From NCBI GenBank assembly GCA_947626755.1, contig CANQTP010000005.1:28820-92819 (forward strand): a stretch of 64,000 nt of DNA. The letters are read 5' to 3'. Both the position numbers and the translations under genes were made by a program. The number at the start of each line of letters is the position of its first letter. Position 1 is the first letter of the stretch. Shown in pieces: positions 1 through 8,353 of this stretch. The notes under the pieces are model-generated. The model was not told the DNA's origin and ran no database searches. It was given only the letters and a program-made list of their open reading frames with translations. This stretch comes from an uncultured Clostridia bacterium (GTDB lineage Bacteria > Bacillota > Clostridia > Oscillospirales > Ruminococcaceae).

Positions 1-1995
1 ATCAAAAGACTGAGTATAGAGCTTTGAGCGTTCCTCGGTCTGTTCGGCTGACTTTTCTTCTGTTTTCTGAGCTGATAATGCCTTGTTGACAGAAGCAAGT
101 GCTTCCTTGTATTTCGGCATATCTGCCTTTGAAATAGTGAGAGTGGTTTTATCACCGTCAGTTCTTCCGCTAAACTTAACGCCCTGCTTATCGAGAATAT
201 TCGCAACAGCAAGAGCCTTTTCTGTTCCGAGCTTTGCATAACTCTTGTCGGGAATATCCGTATACGCTGTATTTCCGATGATGTTATTCTTTTTAGGCTT
301 CGGAGCTTTCTGTTCTGGCTCAGCCTTCGGCTGTTCCTGCGTAGGAGTTTCCTTTGCTTTTCCCGTTACTTCGGCAATAATCGCCTTGTAGCTGTCAATA
401 TTTGCTTTGCTGATAGTAAGTGTTGTTTTATCTCCGTTAATACGACCACTGAACGGGATATTCTGCTCTGTGAGCTTTTCCGCAACCTTTTCAGCCGTGC
501 TTGACTTCAAGCGGAGATACTGTTTATCCTCAATATCCGCATAGGCTGTGTTACCGATAATATTCGACTTTTCGGATTTATCGGCTGTCTGCTCCTGAGT
601 CTTATCCTTTTCAAGTCCGAGATACTTATCGGAAATAGCCGTGATAAGCTCCGAAGCTGTCGAACGGATAGTTTCAAGAGAGGATTTAAGTTCAGGCGTA
701 TCCTTGCCCGAACCCCAAGAAGCAACATAGGCGAAACTGTAATCGGAGGTATCAATTCCGAAATGCTGACACACGGTATATGCGATACTTTCCGCTTCTA
801 CTTCTTCTGTGCTTCTGTCCTTCGGCTTATCAACATCCGATTTCTTCAAATCACGGTCGTGGAGTTTAGCGTGAGCGATTTCGTGGATGGCTGTCTTAAT
901 GGTCTGCACCTCGGACATATTCTCCTTAATGGTAATCGACTTATCCTCGTGATGATAGAAACCCTTTGCCGTTCCGTCAATTTCTGCGAACTTGATAGGG
1001 ACGGGAGAAGCTTCCCGAACGGCATTGAAGAACTTTTCGTAGTCCTTTACATTGCCGCTTAACTCATCAGCACCGAGAGTCGGAAGCTCCTTACCGCTTG
1101 TCTGCGACACATCAAACACGCTGACAACCTTAAAGGCAGGGATTGTAACCTCAACTTCTTCCTTAATCGGCTTTCCGTCCTTGCCGAGAACGGGTAAATC
1201 GGTATCGGGGTCAAGCTTTGTCTGCTCCTTCTTGATTTTGTAGGGGGCAGGAGCAAAAATCTGAATACCTTTTTCGCCCTTGTTTACGCTTCTCTCAAAC
1301 TTGTTCTTCCAAGAATTGAAGCCTGCAACCAATGTGGCGTCAGGCTTCTGCATTGCGATGAGCATTGTATTATTGAAAGAATAGTTGTGGAACTTCGACA
1401 TTGTATCAAGGTATTCCTTGAACTTTTCGCCCTCAAACAGCTCCTTAATGCCGCTTTCGAGCTTATCTGTGATTTCCTTTACCTTATCTTTGGATTTTGT
1501 AAAAGTCTTGGGTGGCTCTGCCACATCGTTTTCAGATGTTTTATCGGGTGGGTCTTTGGGAATGTCGTTTTCAAGCTCTTTTTCCTTCCTCATTACCGTT
1601 GTTGCAAGACCGTCAATGAGAATAGGGTGGGCGTTAAGGTAATAATCTCGGCTATCTTCCATAAATTCGGCAGACAGCTCCTTTGTCTGTTCCTTCGCCC
1701 AAGCCTTGACATCATTGTGATAACGACCGTCCCAATCGTGATTGACTACCTGAGCTGCAAGAACGTGAGTTACACGTTCTGCACTATACTCAGCAAGAAC
1801 GGTATCAAGAGCCTTGTCTGTATCAAGGCGATTATCTGCATAATTCTCGTTTAAAGCCTTATCAATAGCCTTTGCACAGTTGCAGTTCTCCTTGAAACTC
1901 ATTCGCCAATCAGCCATTTCGCCATTTTCTTTGGCGGTCATCATATCTTCCTTATACAGAGGTATGATGGATTTTTCCTTTTCAATTTCGGGCAT
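1..1995 (-). CDS. ArdC-like / zincin metallopeptidase mobile-element protein (3' partial)
   Basis: Starts at ATG 1995 after an AGAAAGGTAGGT-like ribosome site and stays open to the left edge (665 codons seen). Residues about 195-290 resemble the ArdC-type N-terminal ssDNA-binding domain (NYSFNNTMLIAMQKP, then GFNSWKN). A zinc-protease motif HEIAHA lies near residue 370, inside TAIHEIAHAKLHD, so metal binding is likely. Then come two copies of a roughly 60-residue module, at about 472-535 and 567-630, each beginning NIIGNTAY and ending TTLTISKA. Related modules occur in the second element. Known ArdC proteins protect incoming DNA from restriction; the role here is inferred from that. It lies 15 bases downstream of topB, probably in the same operon. 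The C-terminus is unseen, so further domains may follow. Confidence 0.8.
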   Translation of the reverse strand, partial: MPEIEKEKSIIPLYKEDMMTAKENGEMADWRMSFKENCNCAKAIDKALNENYADNRLDTDKALDTVLAEYSAERVTHVLAAQVVNHDWDGRYHNDVKAWAKEQTKELSAEFMEDSRDYYLNAHPILIDGLATTVMRKEKELENDIPKDPPDKTSENDVAEPPKTFTKSKDKVKEITDKLESGIKELFEGEKFKEYLDTMSKFHNYSFNNTMLIAMQKPDATLVAGFNSWKNKFERSVNKGEKGIQIFAPAPYKIKKEQTKLDPDTDLPVLGKDGKPIKEEVEVTIPAFKVVSVFDVSQTSGKELPTLGADELSGNVKDYEKFFNAVREASPVPIKFAEIDGTAKGFYHHEDKSITIKENMSEVQTIKTAIHEIAHAKLHDRDLKKSDVDKPKDRSTEEVEAESIAYTVCQHFGIDTSDYSFAYVASWGSGKDTPELKSSLETIRSTASELITAISDKYLGLEKDKTQEQTADKSEKSNIIGNTAYADIEDKQYLRLKSSTAEKVAEKLTEQNIPFSGRINGDKTTLTISKANIDSYKAIIAEVTGKAKETPTQEQPKAEPEQKAPKPKKNNIIGNTAYTDIPDKSYAKLGTEKALAVANILDKQGVKFSGRTDGDKTTLTISKADMPKYKEALASVNKALSAQKTEEKSAEQTEERSKLYTQSFD

Positions 1996-2010
1996 TTGTA
2001 CCTACCTTTC

Positions 2011-4089
2011 TTACTTCTTTTTCTTCTTCGGAGCAAATTCAAGCTTGTAGTTTACATACTTGCCTGTATCGTCAAGACAAACAGTTGCATCATAGTTCCT
2101 GCCTGACTTCTCGGAATAAAGTCCCTTAACAGCAATCTTGCCATTCTTGATAAGGCTTGTAGCCATTTCCTTTGTGAGTGGCTTTCTTGCCTTTTCAAAG
2201 AACTTGTCATTCTTCCAGATAACAAAGCCGCAGTTTCTGTCCTCGCAGGAGTACGCCTTCGGAGTTACGACAACATTCTTACCGCATCTCGGACAAGTGC
2301 CGATAACCTCTCCGCCGTTTCTTGATACCTTGCTTTCATCAACACTTTCCTTTGCAACGGCGATAATGTCGTCTACGAGCTTTTCAATATCCACCATAAA
2401 CTGCTGTGATGTGAACTTGCCCTGAGCCATAAGGGAGAGAGCGTTTTCCCAATCAGCCGTCATAGAAGCCGACTTGATAATATCGGGCATTACAGAAATG
2501 AGGTCTGTGCCGTTATCTGTTACGACAAGGTTTTTCTTTTCACGCTTGATAAATCCTGACTTTGTGAGCTTTTCAATGATACTTGCTCTTGTGGCAGGAG
2601 TACCAAGTCCCGAACGCTCCACTTCCTCGGTAATCTCGTCCGTTCCCGCACGTTCCATAGCGGAAAGAAGCGTATCTTCCGTATAGTGCTTCGGAGGCTG
2701 TGTGTAGTGTTCGCTTACCTCGGAAACAGGTCTTTCAATAACCTGACCTTCGGCGAGGGAGAGTGTTTCTTCTTCCTCCTCGGTATCGTCCTTGCACTTC
2801 TGAAAATCTCTGAATGCCTTTTCAATGGCTTTCCAGCCCTCAGAAATGACATTTCTGCCCTTTGCGACAAAAGAATAACCGCTACAACTGATTTCAGCCG
2901 TAACGGTTTCATAGATATATGGCTCATTTGTCGCACAAAGAAGGCGATTTGCGATAAGGTAGAGGATTTTTCTTTCTCCTTCGGGAACGGTGCTGAGGTC
3001 TGTGCTACTTACTTCCTCTGTCGGAATAATGGCGTGATGGTCGCTTACTTTCTTATTGTTAATCACTCTCTTTGTTTCAGGAGCAATAACAATGCCGCTG
3101 AAATGAGGGAGCTTTCCTGCAACGGACTCTGCAATGTTTCTTGCAGTTCCGTCCATATCGTCAGTGATATACTGGCTGTCCGTTCTCGGATAGGTTACGA
3201 GCTTCATTTCATAGAGCGACTGCGTATAATCAAGTGTCTGCTGTGCCGTAAAGCCGTAAAGTCTGTTTGCTTCTCTCTGGAGAGTGGTAAGGTCGTAAAG
3301 ATGAGGGGGATTTACGGTCTTTCTTTCCGTCTTTACCGACTTTACAATAGCTTCCTTGCCGTCGCAATCTCTGCGTATATTCTCAGCTTCGCCCTGTTCC
3401 TTAACCTTTTCGTGTACTGCGTCAAGACCGACAGATTTCAGATGGACATTGAAATATTTTTCCTTCTGAAAGCTACTGATACTGTTTTCACGCTCATAGA
3501 GCATTGCAAGAGTAGGTGTCTGAACTCTGCCGACATTCAGCGTTCTGTTGTAGAGCTTGGAAAATAATCTTGTGGCATTGATACCCACAATCCAATCCGC
3601 CTTTGCACGACAGAGAGCCGACTGATAAAGATTTTCGTAGTCCTTACCGTCCCTGAGATTATCAAAGCCTTCACGGATAGCCTTTTCTTCCATTGAGGAA
3701 ATCCAGAGACGCTTAATAGGCTTATTGCAGAGTGCCTTGTTATACACAAGACGGAAAATAAGTTCACCTTCACGACCTGCGTCGCAAGCGTTCACCACTT
3801 CGGTTACTCGGCTGTCATCCATAAGCTGACGGAGAATACCGAACTGCTTATTTTTGTCCTCGGCAATGATGAACTGCCACTCGTCGGGGATAATGGGGAG
3901 GTCTGCAATATCCCAATTCTTGAACTTCTCATCGTACATATCGGCATTGGCAAGAGAAACAAGATGTCCCACACACCAAGACACGATATATCCGTTGCCC
4001 TCAATATATCCGTCCTTCTTGTCGGTTACACCGAGAGCCTTCGCCAGTGCCACCCCGACACTTGGCTTTTCTGCAATCACTAACTGCAT
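2011..4089 (-). CDS. topB: DNA topoisomerase III
   Basis: A type IA topoisomerase of 692 residues that breaks and passes one DNA strand, probably to resolve intermediates during element transfer or replication. Visible: N-terminal Toprim start MQLVIAEKPSVGVALAKALG, Toprim motif DACDAGREGELIF-like (NACDAGREGELIF) near residue 103, the catalytic tyrosine in VTYPRTDSQ near residue 300, HHAIIPT near 350, and one C-terminal C4 zinc finger (GTCPRCGKN...) near 597. Length is usual for ICE-borne TopB. ATG 4089 follows AAAGGAATGATTTAGT. Two hairpins separate it from the upstream DUF4366 gene. A second TopB is encoded at 42479-44809 with two zinc fingers. Confidence 0.96.
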   Translation of the reverse strand: MQLVIAEKPSVGVALAKALGVTDKKDGYIEGNGYIVSWCVGHLVSLANADMYDEKFKNWDIADLPIIPDEWQFIIAEDKNKQFGILRQLMDDSRVTEVVNACDAGREGELIFRLVYNKALCNKPIKRLWISSMEEKAIREGFDNLRDGKDYENLYQSALCRAKADWIVGINATRLFSKLYNRTLNVGRVQTPTLAMLYERENSISSFQKEKYFNVHLKSVGLDAVHEKVKEQGEAENIRRDCDGKEAIVKSVKTERKTVNPPHLYDLTTLQREANRLYGFTAQQTLDYTQSLYEMKLVTYPRTDSQYITDDMDGTARNIAESVAGKLPHFSGIVIAPETKRVINNKKVSDHHAIIPTEEVSSTDLSTVPEGERKILYLIANRLLCATNEPYIYETVTAEISCSGYSFVAKGRNVISEGWKAIEKAFRDFQKCKDDTEEEEETLSLAEGQVIERPVSEVSEHYTQPPKHYTEDTLLSAMERAGTDEITEEVERSGLGTPATRASIIEKLTKSGFIKREKKNLVVTDNGTDLISVMPDIIKSASMTADWENALSLMAQGKFTSQQFMVDIEKLVDDIIAVAKESVDESKVSRNGGEVIGTCPRCGKNVVVTPKAYSCEDRNCGFVIWKNDKFFEKARKPLTKEMATSLIKNGKIAVKGLYSEKSGRNYDATVCLDDTGKYVNYKLEFAPKKKKK

Positions 4090-4114
4090 ACTAAATCATT
4101 CCTTTCGATTTGAA

Positions 4115-4163
4115 ATAAAAAAGAGCCAAAGCTCTATGTACCAAGCCTGATTACTCAGGCTTG
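4115..4163 (-). terminator. Double hairpin between DUF4366 gene and topB
   Basis: On the minus strand a 9-bp perfect stem with 4-base loop (CAAGCCTGA / TCAGGCTTG, 4142-4163) is followed by a short AGAGC/GCTCT stem (4122-4135) running into seven T's. It looks like an intrinsic, perhaps partial, terminator inside the conjugation operon. Confidence 0.6.
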
Positions 4164-4169
4164 TGAGGA

Positions 4170-5003
4170 TTATTCCTCATCGTCGTCGGAAGTATTCTCA
4201 TCAATGATATCTTCGTTAACGGTTTCTTCCTCGTATTCCTCCTCGTCCTCGTCGTAAAGGGACTGCTTCGGAGCCTTTGGCTTTGCCTTGTAAACCTTAA
4301 AGTAGTAGAAAGCACCGCCGCCTGCAAGGGCAAGAACGCCTACAAGGATAAGAAGCGTATTGTTTCCGCCACCCTCGTTTTCGGTTTTCTCGGTTTTATC
4401 TTCCTTTTCTCCCTCAGAAGTATCTTCGGAATTTTCAATAACATTGCCATCTGCGTCCGTAACAGGTTCAACCTGTTCGCCATCAGGAGTTTCAACGGTT
4501 ACACCTTCGGGGAAATCCTCGGCAAATGCGAGCATATCGTACTCATCAACCAAGTTCATAAAGTACACATTTTCCTTGCCCTTGCTGTCCTTGTCGATTA
4601 CGATATAGAATGTGTTACCGTTCTTACTCTGAATAGCAATAAACTGTCGGTCAACCACATCTGCCGACACATCTTCGATAACAGTTGCGTTTCCTTCGGG
4701 AAGTCCAAGCGTAGGAGCTTCGCTGTCCTGAACGATAGTTGTTTCTGCGTTTTCCTCGTTATCGTCATTCTTCTCAATGACATTCACTTCGGGCATAGGG
4801 TATTCAATCACCTTATCCTCGTTAATAACGGGAAGTTCTCCACTTTCGATAATCTCTGATGAAACGATGGTTGTAACCGCTTCTTCCATTTCCATCGGCT
4901 CGTCAATAAGAATATCTCCCGTAGCGTAAACGCTCATCGCAGACATTGAAAAAGCTCCGCACATCACAAGTACGGAGCAAAGAATTTTACTCATCTTCTT
5001 CAT
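4170..5003 (-). CDS. DUF4366 family mobile-element membrane protein
   Basis: A 277-residue secreted or membrane protein of the CD1107/DUF4366 kind found in CTn elements. Residues 1-28 form a signal peptide (KILCSVLVMCGAFSMSAMSV, cleaved near YATG). A long acidic extracellular region follows, then one transmembrane helix near residues 220-240 (LLILVGVLALAGGGAFYYF) and an acidic cytoplasmic tail ending DDDEE. ATG 5003 has AAAGGA nine bases upstream and overlaps the 3' end of the DUF4315 gene by 17 bases. The function is unknown; its constant place between DUF4315 and topB suggests a mating-channel accessory. Confidence 0.85.
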   Translation of the reverse strand: MKKMSKILCSVLVMCGAFSMSAMSVYATGDILIDEPMEMEEAVTTIVSSEIIESGELPVINEDKVIEYPMPEVNVIEKNDDNEENAETTIVQDSEAPTLGLPEGNATVIEDVSADVVDRQFIAIQSKNGNTFYIVIDKDSKGKENVYFMNLVDEYDMLAFAEDFPEGVTVETPDGEQVEPVTDADGNVIENSEDTSEGEKEDKTEKTENEGGGNNTLLILVGVLALAGGGAFYYFKVYKAKPKAPKQSLYDEDEEEYEEETVNEDIIDENTSDDDEE

Positions 5004-5280
5004 CTTCGGTAATCCTTTCTGTAACGAAATTTGTAGTTTCAGGCTTTACAACCTGTTCGACAGGTTTCGGCTGTTCAGTCATAAGCAAGGCTTTGAGCTG
5101 AGAGCTGTCAATCTTACTCAAATTTACAAGCTGTAAAATTCGAGTATTTTCAAGAGAGTTTACACGAGCGATACCTTGCTTTTCTTTTTCAAGGATATCG
5201 GCTTTCTTTGCTCGGATACTCTCCAAGTCGGCAATAGCTTTTTCAAGCAATGCCTCGGTTTTTTCAAGTGGTGTAGGCAA
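4987..5280 (-). CDS. DUF4315 family protein
   Basis: A 97-residue, mostly helical coiled-coil protein (KTEALLEKAIADLESIRAKK) typical of DUF4315. A longer reading from ATG 5346 is possible, but the start at TTG 5280 is preferred: AAAGGAGGAGATAA sits directly upstream and the family starts near LPTPLEKTE. With that start it lies 13 bases after the CD1108 gene and overlaps the DUF4366 gene by 17. The function is unknown; it is always found between CD1108 and DUF4366 in such elements. Confidence 0.8.
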   Translation of the reverse strand: MPTPLEKTEALLEKAIADLESIRAKKADILEKEKQGIARVNSLENTRILQLVNLSKIDSSQLKALLMTEQPKPVEQVVKPETTNFVTERITEDEEDE

Positions 5281-5293
5281 ATTATCTCCTCCT

Positions 5294-7321
5294 TTAGAAC
5301 AAATCGGGTTTGTTTCCTTGCGTTTCCTGTAACAGCAGATATACATCGTAAACGCCTGCTGCTTCGAGCTTCGGCTTTACCACACTATCCCAATCGTTGG
5401 CTGTCAGCGTGACATTCAGGATATAGTAGTCGTAATATACGGTAACAATCACTTCATTGCCTTCTTCATCAGTTGTGGTGTACTGGTAAGAGCGAACTTC
5501 GTGAACAGACTCTACTTCAAGCGTGTATAACGCATTGAAAAGCTCCTGAATTCTTGCCTGAGTATCCGCATCATAGTCAAAGTTGATTTCCATAGCTGTC
5601 AGATAGGATATAAGGGCATAAGGGTTGTGTCCTATGGGGTCAATGTAGTAGTTATACTCATTCCAACCGACATAGACATTCGGGATATTGCTGATTTCGT
5701 AGTTCAGTTTGTTTTCAAGAGCGTTCATATAGTCGTTTGCTGCATAAATATCTTCCTCGTCCGATGTGTAGGAAGAAGCGATTACCATTGTTCCCGTATC
5801 ACCAAGAGAAGTAAAAGCTGACGAGCCGAGAGTAAACAGCAAACCAAAAAGCAAGAGGAATATAATCAAGATGATTATTACCACTTTGTTATTGGCAACT
5901 GCCTTTACAATAATCTGTCCGACATCTTTTGCCGCCTCGCCAGCCTTTTTGCCAGCCTTTGAAGCACCTTTCTTTGCCGTTTTTGCGGCGTTTTTCTGAT
6001 TTCGTTTTTGCTGAGCTTTTTTAAGAGCCTTTTTAGCTTCCTTCTTAGACTGCTGTTCCGTTTTGTGTTCAAGGGCGACCTTATGCTGATTTAGCTTCTT
6101 ATGAGCATTTTCAGTATCAAATTTCAGCTTGGAAGCCTTTTTATAAGGCTTTTCCTTTAGCTTCTGATTTGTGGTCTTAACCTTGTTTGAAGCGAAACGC
6201 AAAGCCGACTCCGCAACTTTTTCCGTGCCGTGAGCCGATTTAAGCGTTTGGTTATCATCCTCGTACTTGCTGATTTGCTGATGAGTGATACCCGAAACAG
6301 TAGTTGTTACAGCGTGTTTTGCACTCTGAACACCCTTTTGGACGATATTCGGCTTTGGGAGAGGTTTTACCCCTTTTTCAAGTCTGAGTTTCCTCTGCAT
6401 TTTCTGCTTTTCGGAGTTCCATTCCTTACGGACGTGGAATACTCGCTGATGAGGGAGATTATCCTCTGCCTTGTCAAGCCGTTTCTGAAGTTTAAAAACT
6501 CTTTTCTCGTCCTTGCGTATCCGCCTTTTCAGCTTTTTTTCACCGTTAGTGAGCTTTCTATCGGTAGCAGCATTAACATCGAAGCAAAGAACGGAATTTC
6601 CGTCCTTGTCGGTCAGCTTCTCGGCAGCAGATGATTTTTGCTTCAAGCCGTTTCGGGTTTTCTTTTCCTTTAACTTACTTTCCGCTTTTTCCTCAGCCTT
6701 CTGACCGACAAATTCTGCACCGTCAATTTCAATACCTTCTTCGGAATTGACATACTCATCTTCACTCTTGAAGCTGAGCTTTGATTTCGGTTTCAATTCC
6801 TCGTCTTTGATTGAAGTCTGTACCATTTCTGCAAATTCTTCCGCAGTAACGGGGATAGAGGTTTCGGAAAGTTGATACTTTTCATCGGATTTGAATGAAG
6901 ACTTCCTTTGTTCCTTTGGAGTAATGCTCTCGCTTCCGAGTGTGCTATGCTCCGGTTCAGCAAGCTCCCTCTGAGTAACGGGTACTGATGTTTCTGAGTT
7001 CTGATAATGTTCATCAGAAACGAAAGAGGTCTGTTCTGTCGGTTTGTTTCCGTAAACCGATTCCGCCCAAGTGTTATCGGGATTGTTCCGTCCAAATTGT
7101 AACTTGCGATGGTCAGGCTTCTTCACATCTTCTACTACAAGACCAGCCGCTTTCAGCTTGTCAAAGCGTTCGTCTGCAACACCTTCTGCTTTCAGCACGG
7201 CTTCTTCGGCTTTCTTACTGACCTTTTTTGCCGAGCCGTCTGAAAGGTTTTGTTCGAGAACACCCTCACGGGAGTGCTTCAAGACGGTTTTCTCCGTCGC
7301 TTTCAGCTCTTTTCCTGCCAC
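5294..7321 (-). CDS. CD1108 family mobile-element protein, lacking peptidase domain
   Basis: A 675-residue bitopic membrane protein. The start is GTG 7321 after AAAGGAGGTATCAGA. Residues 1-480 are highly charged and cytoplasmic; residues about 85-200 hold three degenerate repeats with the pattern SFxSDExYxxSExxIPVT. A Lys/Ala-rich coiled stretch precedes the single transmembrane helix near 485-505 (VVIIILIIFLLLFGLLFTLG). The extracellular part is about 170 residues and stops at GNKPDLF. From family knowledge, many CD1108-type proteins continue into an NlpC/P60 or CHAP wall-degrading domain; here a stop codon and a good ribosome site follow directly, so that domain is absent. Likely role: a mating-pore component spanning membrane and wall. 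Confidence 0.85.
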   Translation of the reverse strand: MAGKELKATEKTVLKHSREGVLEQNLSDGSAKKVSKKAEEAVLKAEGVADERFDKLKAAGLVVEDVKKPDHRKLQFGRNNPDNTWAESVYGNKPTEQTSFVSDEHYQNSETSVPVTQRELAEPEHSTLGSESITPKEQRKSSFKSDEKYQLSETSIPVTAEEFAEMVQTSIKDEELKPKSKLSFKSEDEYVNSEEGIEIDGAEFVGQKAEEKAESKLKEKKTRNGLKQKSSAAEKLTDKDGNSVLCFDVNAATDRKLTNGEKKLKRRIRKDEKRVFKLQKRLDKAEDNLPHQRVFHVRKEWNSEKQKMQRKLRLEKGVKPLPKPNIVQKGVQSAKHAVTTTVSGITHQQISKYEDDNQTLKSAHGTEKVAESALRFASNKVKTTNQKLKEKPYKKASKLKFDTENAHKKLNQHKVALEHKTEQQSKKEAKKALKKAQQKRNQKNAAKTAKKGASKAGKKAGEAAKDVGQIIVKAVANNKVVIIILIIFLLLFGLLFTLGSSAFTSLGDTGTMVIASSYTSDEEDIYAANDYMNALENKLNYEISNIPNVYVGWNEYNYYIDPIGHNPYALISYLTAMEINFDYDADTQARIQELFNALYTLEVESVHEVRSYQYTTTDEEGNEVIVTVYYDYYILNVTLTANDWDSVVKPKLEAAGVYDVYLLLQETQGNKPDLF

Positions 7322-7391
7322 TCTGATACCTCCTTTCTGTGATTTATTTGCCCTGTAAACAGGGTATGTAAAAAAATGTTTTCGTAGGGAC

Positions 7392-7420
7392 TTGACTTTC
7401 GCTTGGACTTGTGTTATAAT
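7392..7420 (+). promoter_or_regulatory. Sigma70-type promoter of the DUF1413 cassette
   Basis: TTGACT (7392-7397), 17-base spacer, TATAAT (7415-7420), 56 bases before the ATG at 7477. A small hairpin CCCTG-TAAA-CAGGG (7351-7364) lies upstream and a partial inverted repeat (AAGTTAAGG / CCTTTAACTT, 7422-7456) downstream; the latter could be an operator. Confidence 0.85.
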
Positions 7421-7476
7421 AAAGTTAAGGACATACCCTTGGTAAGCCTTTAACTTATATTTGAGGAGGAAAAATA

Positions 7477-7821
7477 ATGTCTGAAACTATTAAATTCACT
7501 CTTTCCGATGAAAACTACAAGGAACTTGTAGAAAGAGCGGGTAATCAGTCAATACAGGATTACATACGTTCTGTTTTATTTCCTGACCAGACTAATCCCA
7601 TTACTCCAGAAATCGCCATTTCAAAAGCACTTTCAAAATACAATAAAGGTGATACCTTCAGTGTACCTGAAATTTTTGGAGATGAATGGACACTTACTAA
7701 TGGTTATGCAGGCGTATTTGGTCGTCGTTTCTGTAAACTTGTTGAAAGCGAATATTCAGATAAAATAAGATTTACTGAAACATTTAATCGCAAGGGACAC
7801 GCAATTTATGAAATTGTGTAA
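7477..7821 (+). CDS. DUF1413 domain protein
   Basis: A 114-residue protein on the strand opposite to the conjugation operon. The N-terminus (FTLSDENYKELVERAG, then IQDYIRSVLFP) looks like a ribbon-helix-helix-style segment; the C-terminal half (FSVPEIFGDEW, GVFGRRFCKLVE) matches the DUF1413 pattern as I know it. GAGGAGG lies seven bases before ATG 7477, and a near-consensus promoter sits upstream. With the next small gene it forms a cassette inserted between virB4 and the CD1108 gene. Molecular function unknown; DNA binding is plausible but inferred. Confidence 0.75.
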   Translation: MSETIKFTLSDENYKELVERAGNQSIQDYIRSVLFPDQTNPITPEIAISKALSKYNKGDTFSVPEIFGDEWTLTNGYAGVFGRRFCKLVESEYSDKIRFTETFNRKGHAIYEIV

Positions 7822-7835
7822 TATGGAGGAATATT

Positions 7836-8036
7836 ATGAACAGAAGAATTAGGATAGCCATCTTAGCATATATTGCTTCAAATGGTGCAACAGACACAAG
7901 AAAAGTTATCTCTATAATGGCAAAGCGTTTCAATACAACAAAGCAGAGGATATCAGGAAATATATCTTGGCTTGTTAGAATTTCAAGTCTTACCGTTGGT
8001 GGAAAAAGAAACACTAAAAGCTGTTATATCTACTAA
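7836..8036 (+). CDS. Small winged-helix-like DNA-binding protein
   Basis: A 66-residue basic protein with a clear helix-turn-helix pattern (TRKVISIMAKRF, then TTKQRISGNISWLV) and a C-terminal wing-like strand pair. ATG 7836 has ATGGAGGAATATT upstream and lies 14 bases after the DUF1413 gene, so both share a transcript ending at the terminator 8052-8084. It may regulate its own cassette or the surrounding operon; no direct evidence. Confidence 0.65.
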   Translation: MNRRIRIAILAYIASNGATDTRKVISIMAKRFNTTKQRISGNISWLVRISSLTVGGKRNTKSCYIY

Positions 8037-8051
8037 AGCACTTTATGTACC

Positions 8052-8084
8052 GCCGTATTCGGAAAAATCCGAGTACGGCTTTTC
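8052..8084 (+). terminator. Intrinsic terminator of the plus-strand cassette
   Basis: An 11-bp stem with one wobble pair (GCCGTATTCGG / CCGAGTACGGC), short A-rich loop and TTTTCTT. It abuts the stop of the minus-strand gene 8085-8195 and separates the two opposed transcripts. Confidence 0.85.
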
Positions 8085-8195
8085 TTATTCCTCACTATCG
8101 GCTTCGTTCAGATGATTGACCTGAAGCAGACACATTGTAAATATGCCTACTGTACCGCCAAACATCGCTCCGCCGAGGAAAATCAGCCAACCCAT
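8085..8195 (-). CDS. DUF3789-like tiny membrane protein
   Basis: A 36-residue peptide beginning MGWLIFLGGAMFGGTVGIFT, with one glycine-rich transmembrane helix (residues 3-25) and an acidic tail ADSEE. It resembles DUF3789 proteins found in conjugative elements. Its ATG shares one base with the stop codon of the upstream 52-residue gene (TAATG), indicating translational coupling. Function unknown; probably a membrane accessory of the secretion system. Confidence 0.7.
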   Translation of the reverse strand: MGWLIFLGGAMFGGTVGIFTMCLLQVNHLNEADSEE

Positions 8196-8353
8196 TACTT
8201 AGTATCCCAAGCGGATGCAGGGTAAGGGATTTCGGCAGCAGGCTTCTTCTTGTTCTTGATTGCAAGGCAAATCGCCGTTACACCTGCACCCACCGCCGCA
8301 ATTACGCCTGCTGTGATACCGATAGTCTTAATGGTCTTTTTCTTCATCTTCAT
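8195..8353 (-). CDS. Small membrane protein downstream of VirB4
   Basis: A 52-residue peptide: basic start MKMKKKTIKT, one alanine/glycine-rich transmembrane helix (IGITAGVIAAVGAGVTAICL), then a basic patch and a short tail ending ASAWDTK. Start and stop overlap by one base with the neighbours (virB4 stop at 8353 and next ATG at 8195), so three genes are coupled. Family not recognised. Confidence 0.7.
   Translation of the reverse strand: MKMKKKTIKTIGITAGVIAAVGAGVTAICLAIKNKKKPAAEIPYPASAWDTK

Noticed and set aside
2686..3567. A 293-codon plus-strand frame inside topB.
   Set aside because: Antisense shadow of a clear topoisomerase gene; the protein is not family-like.
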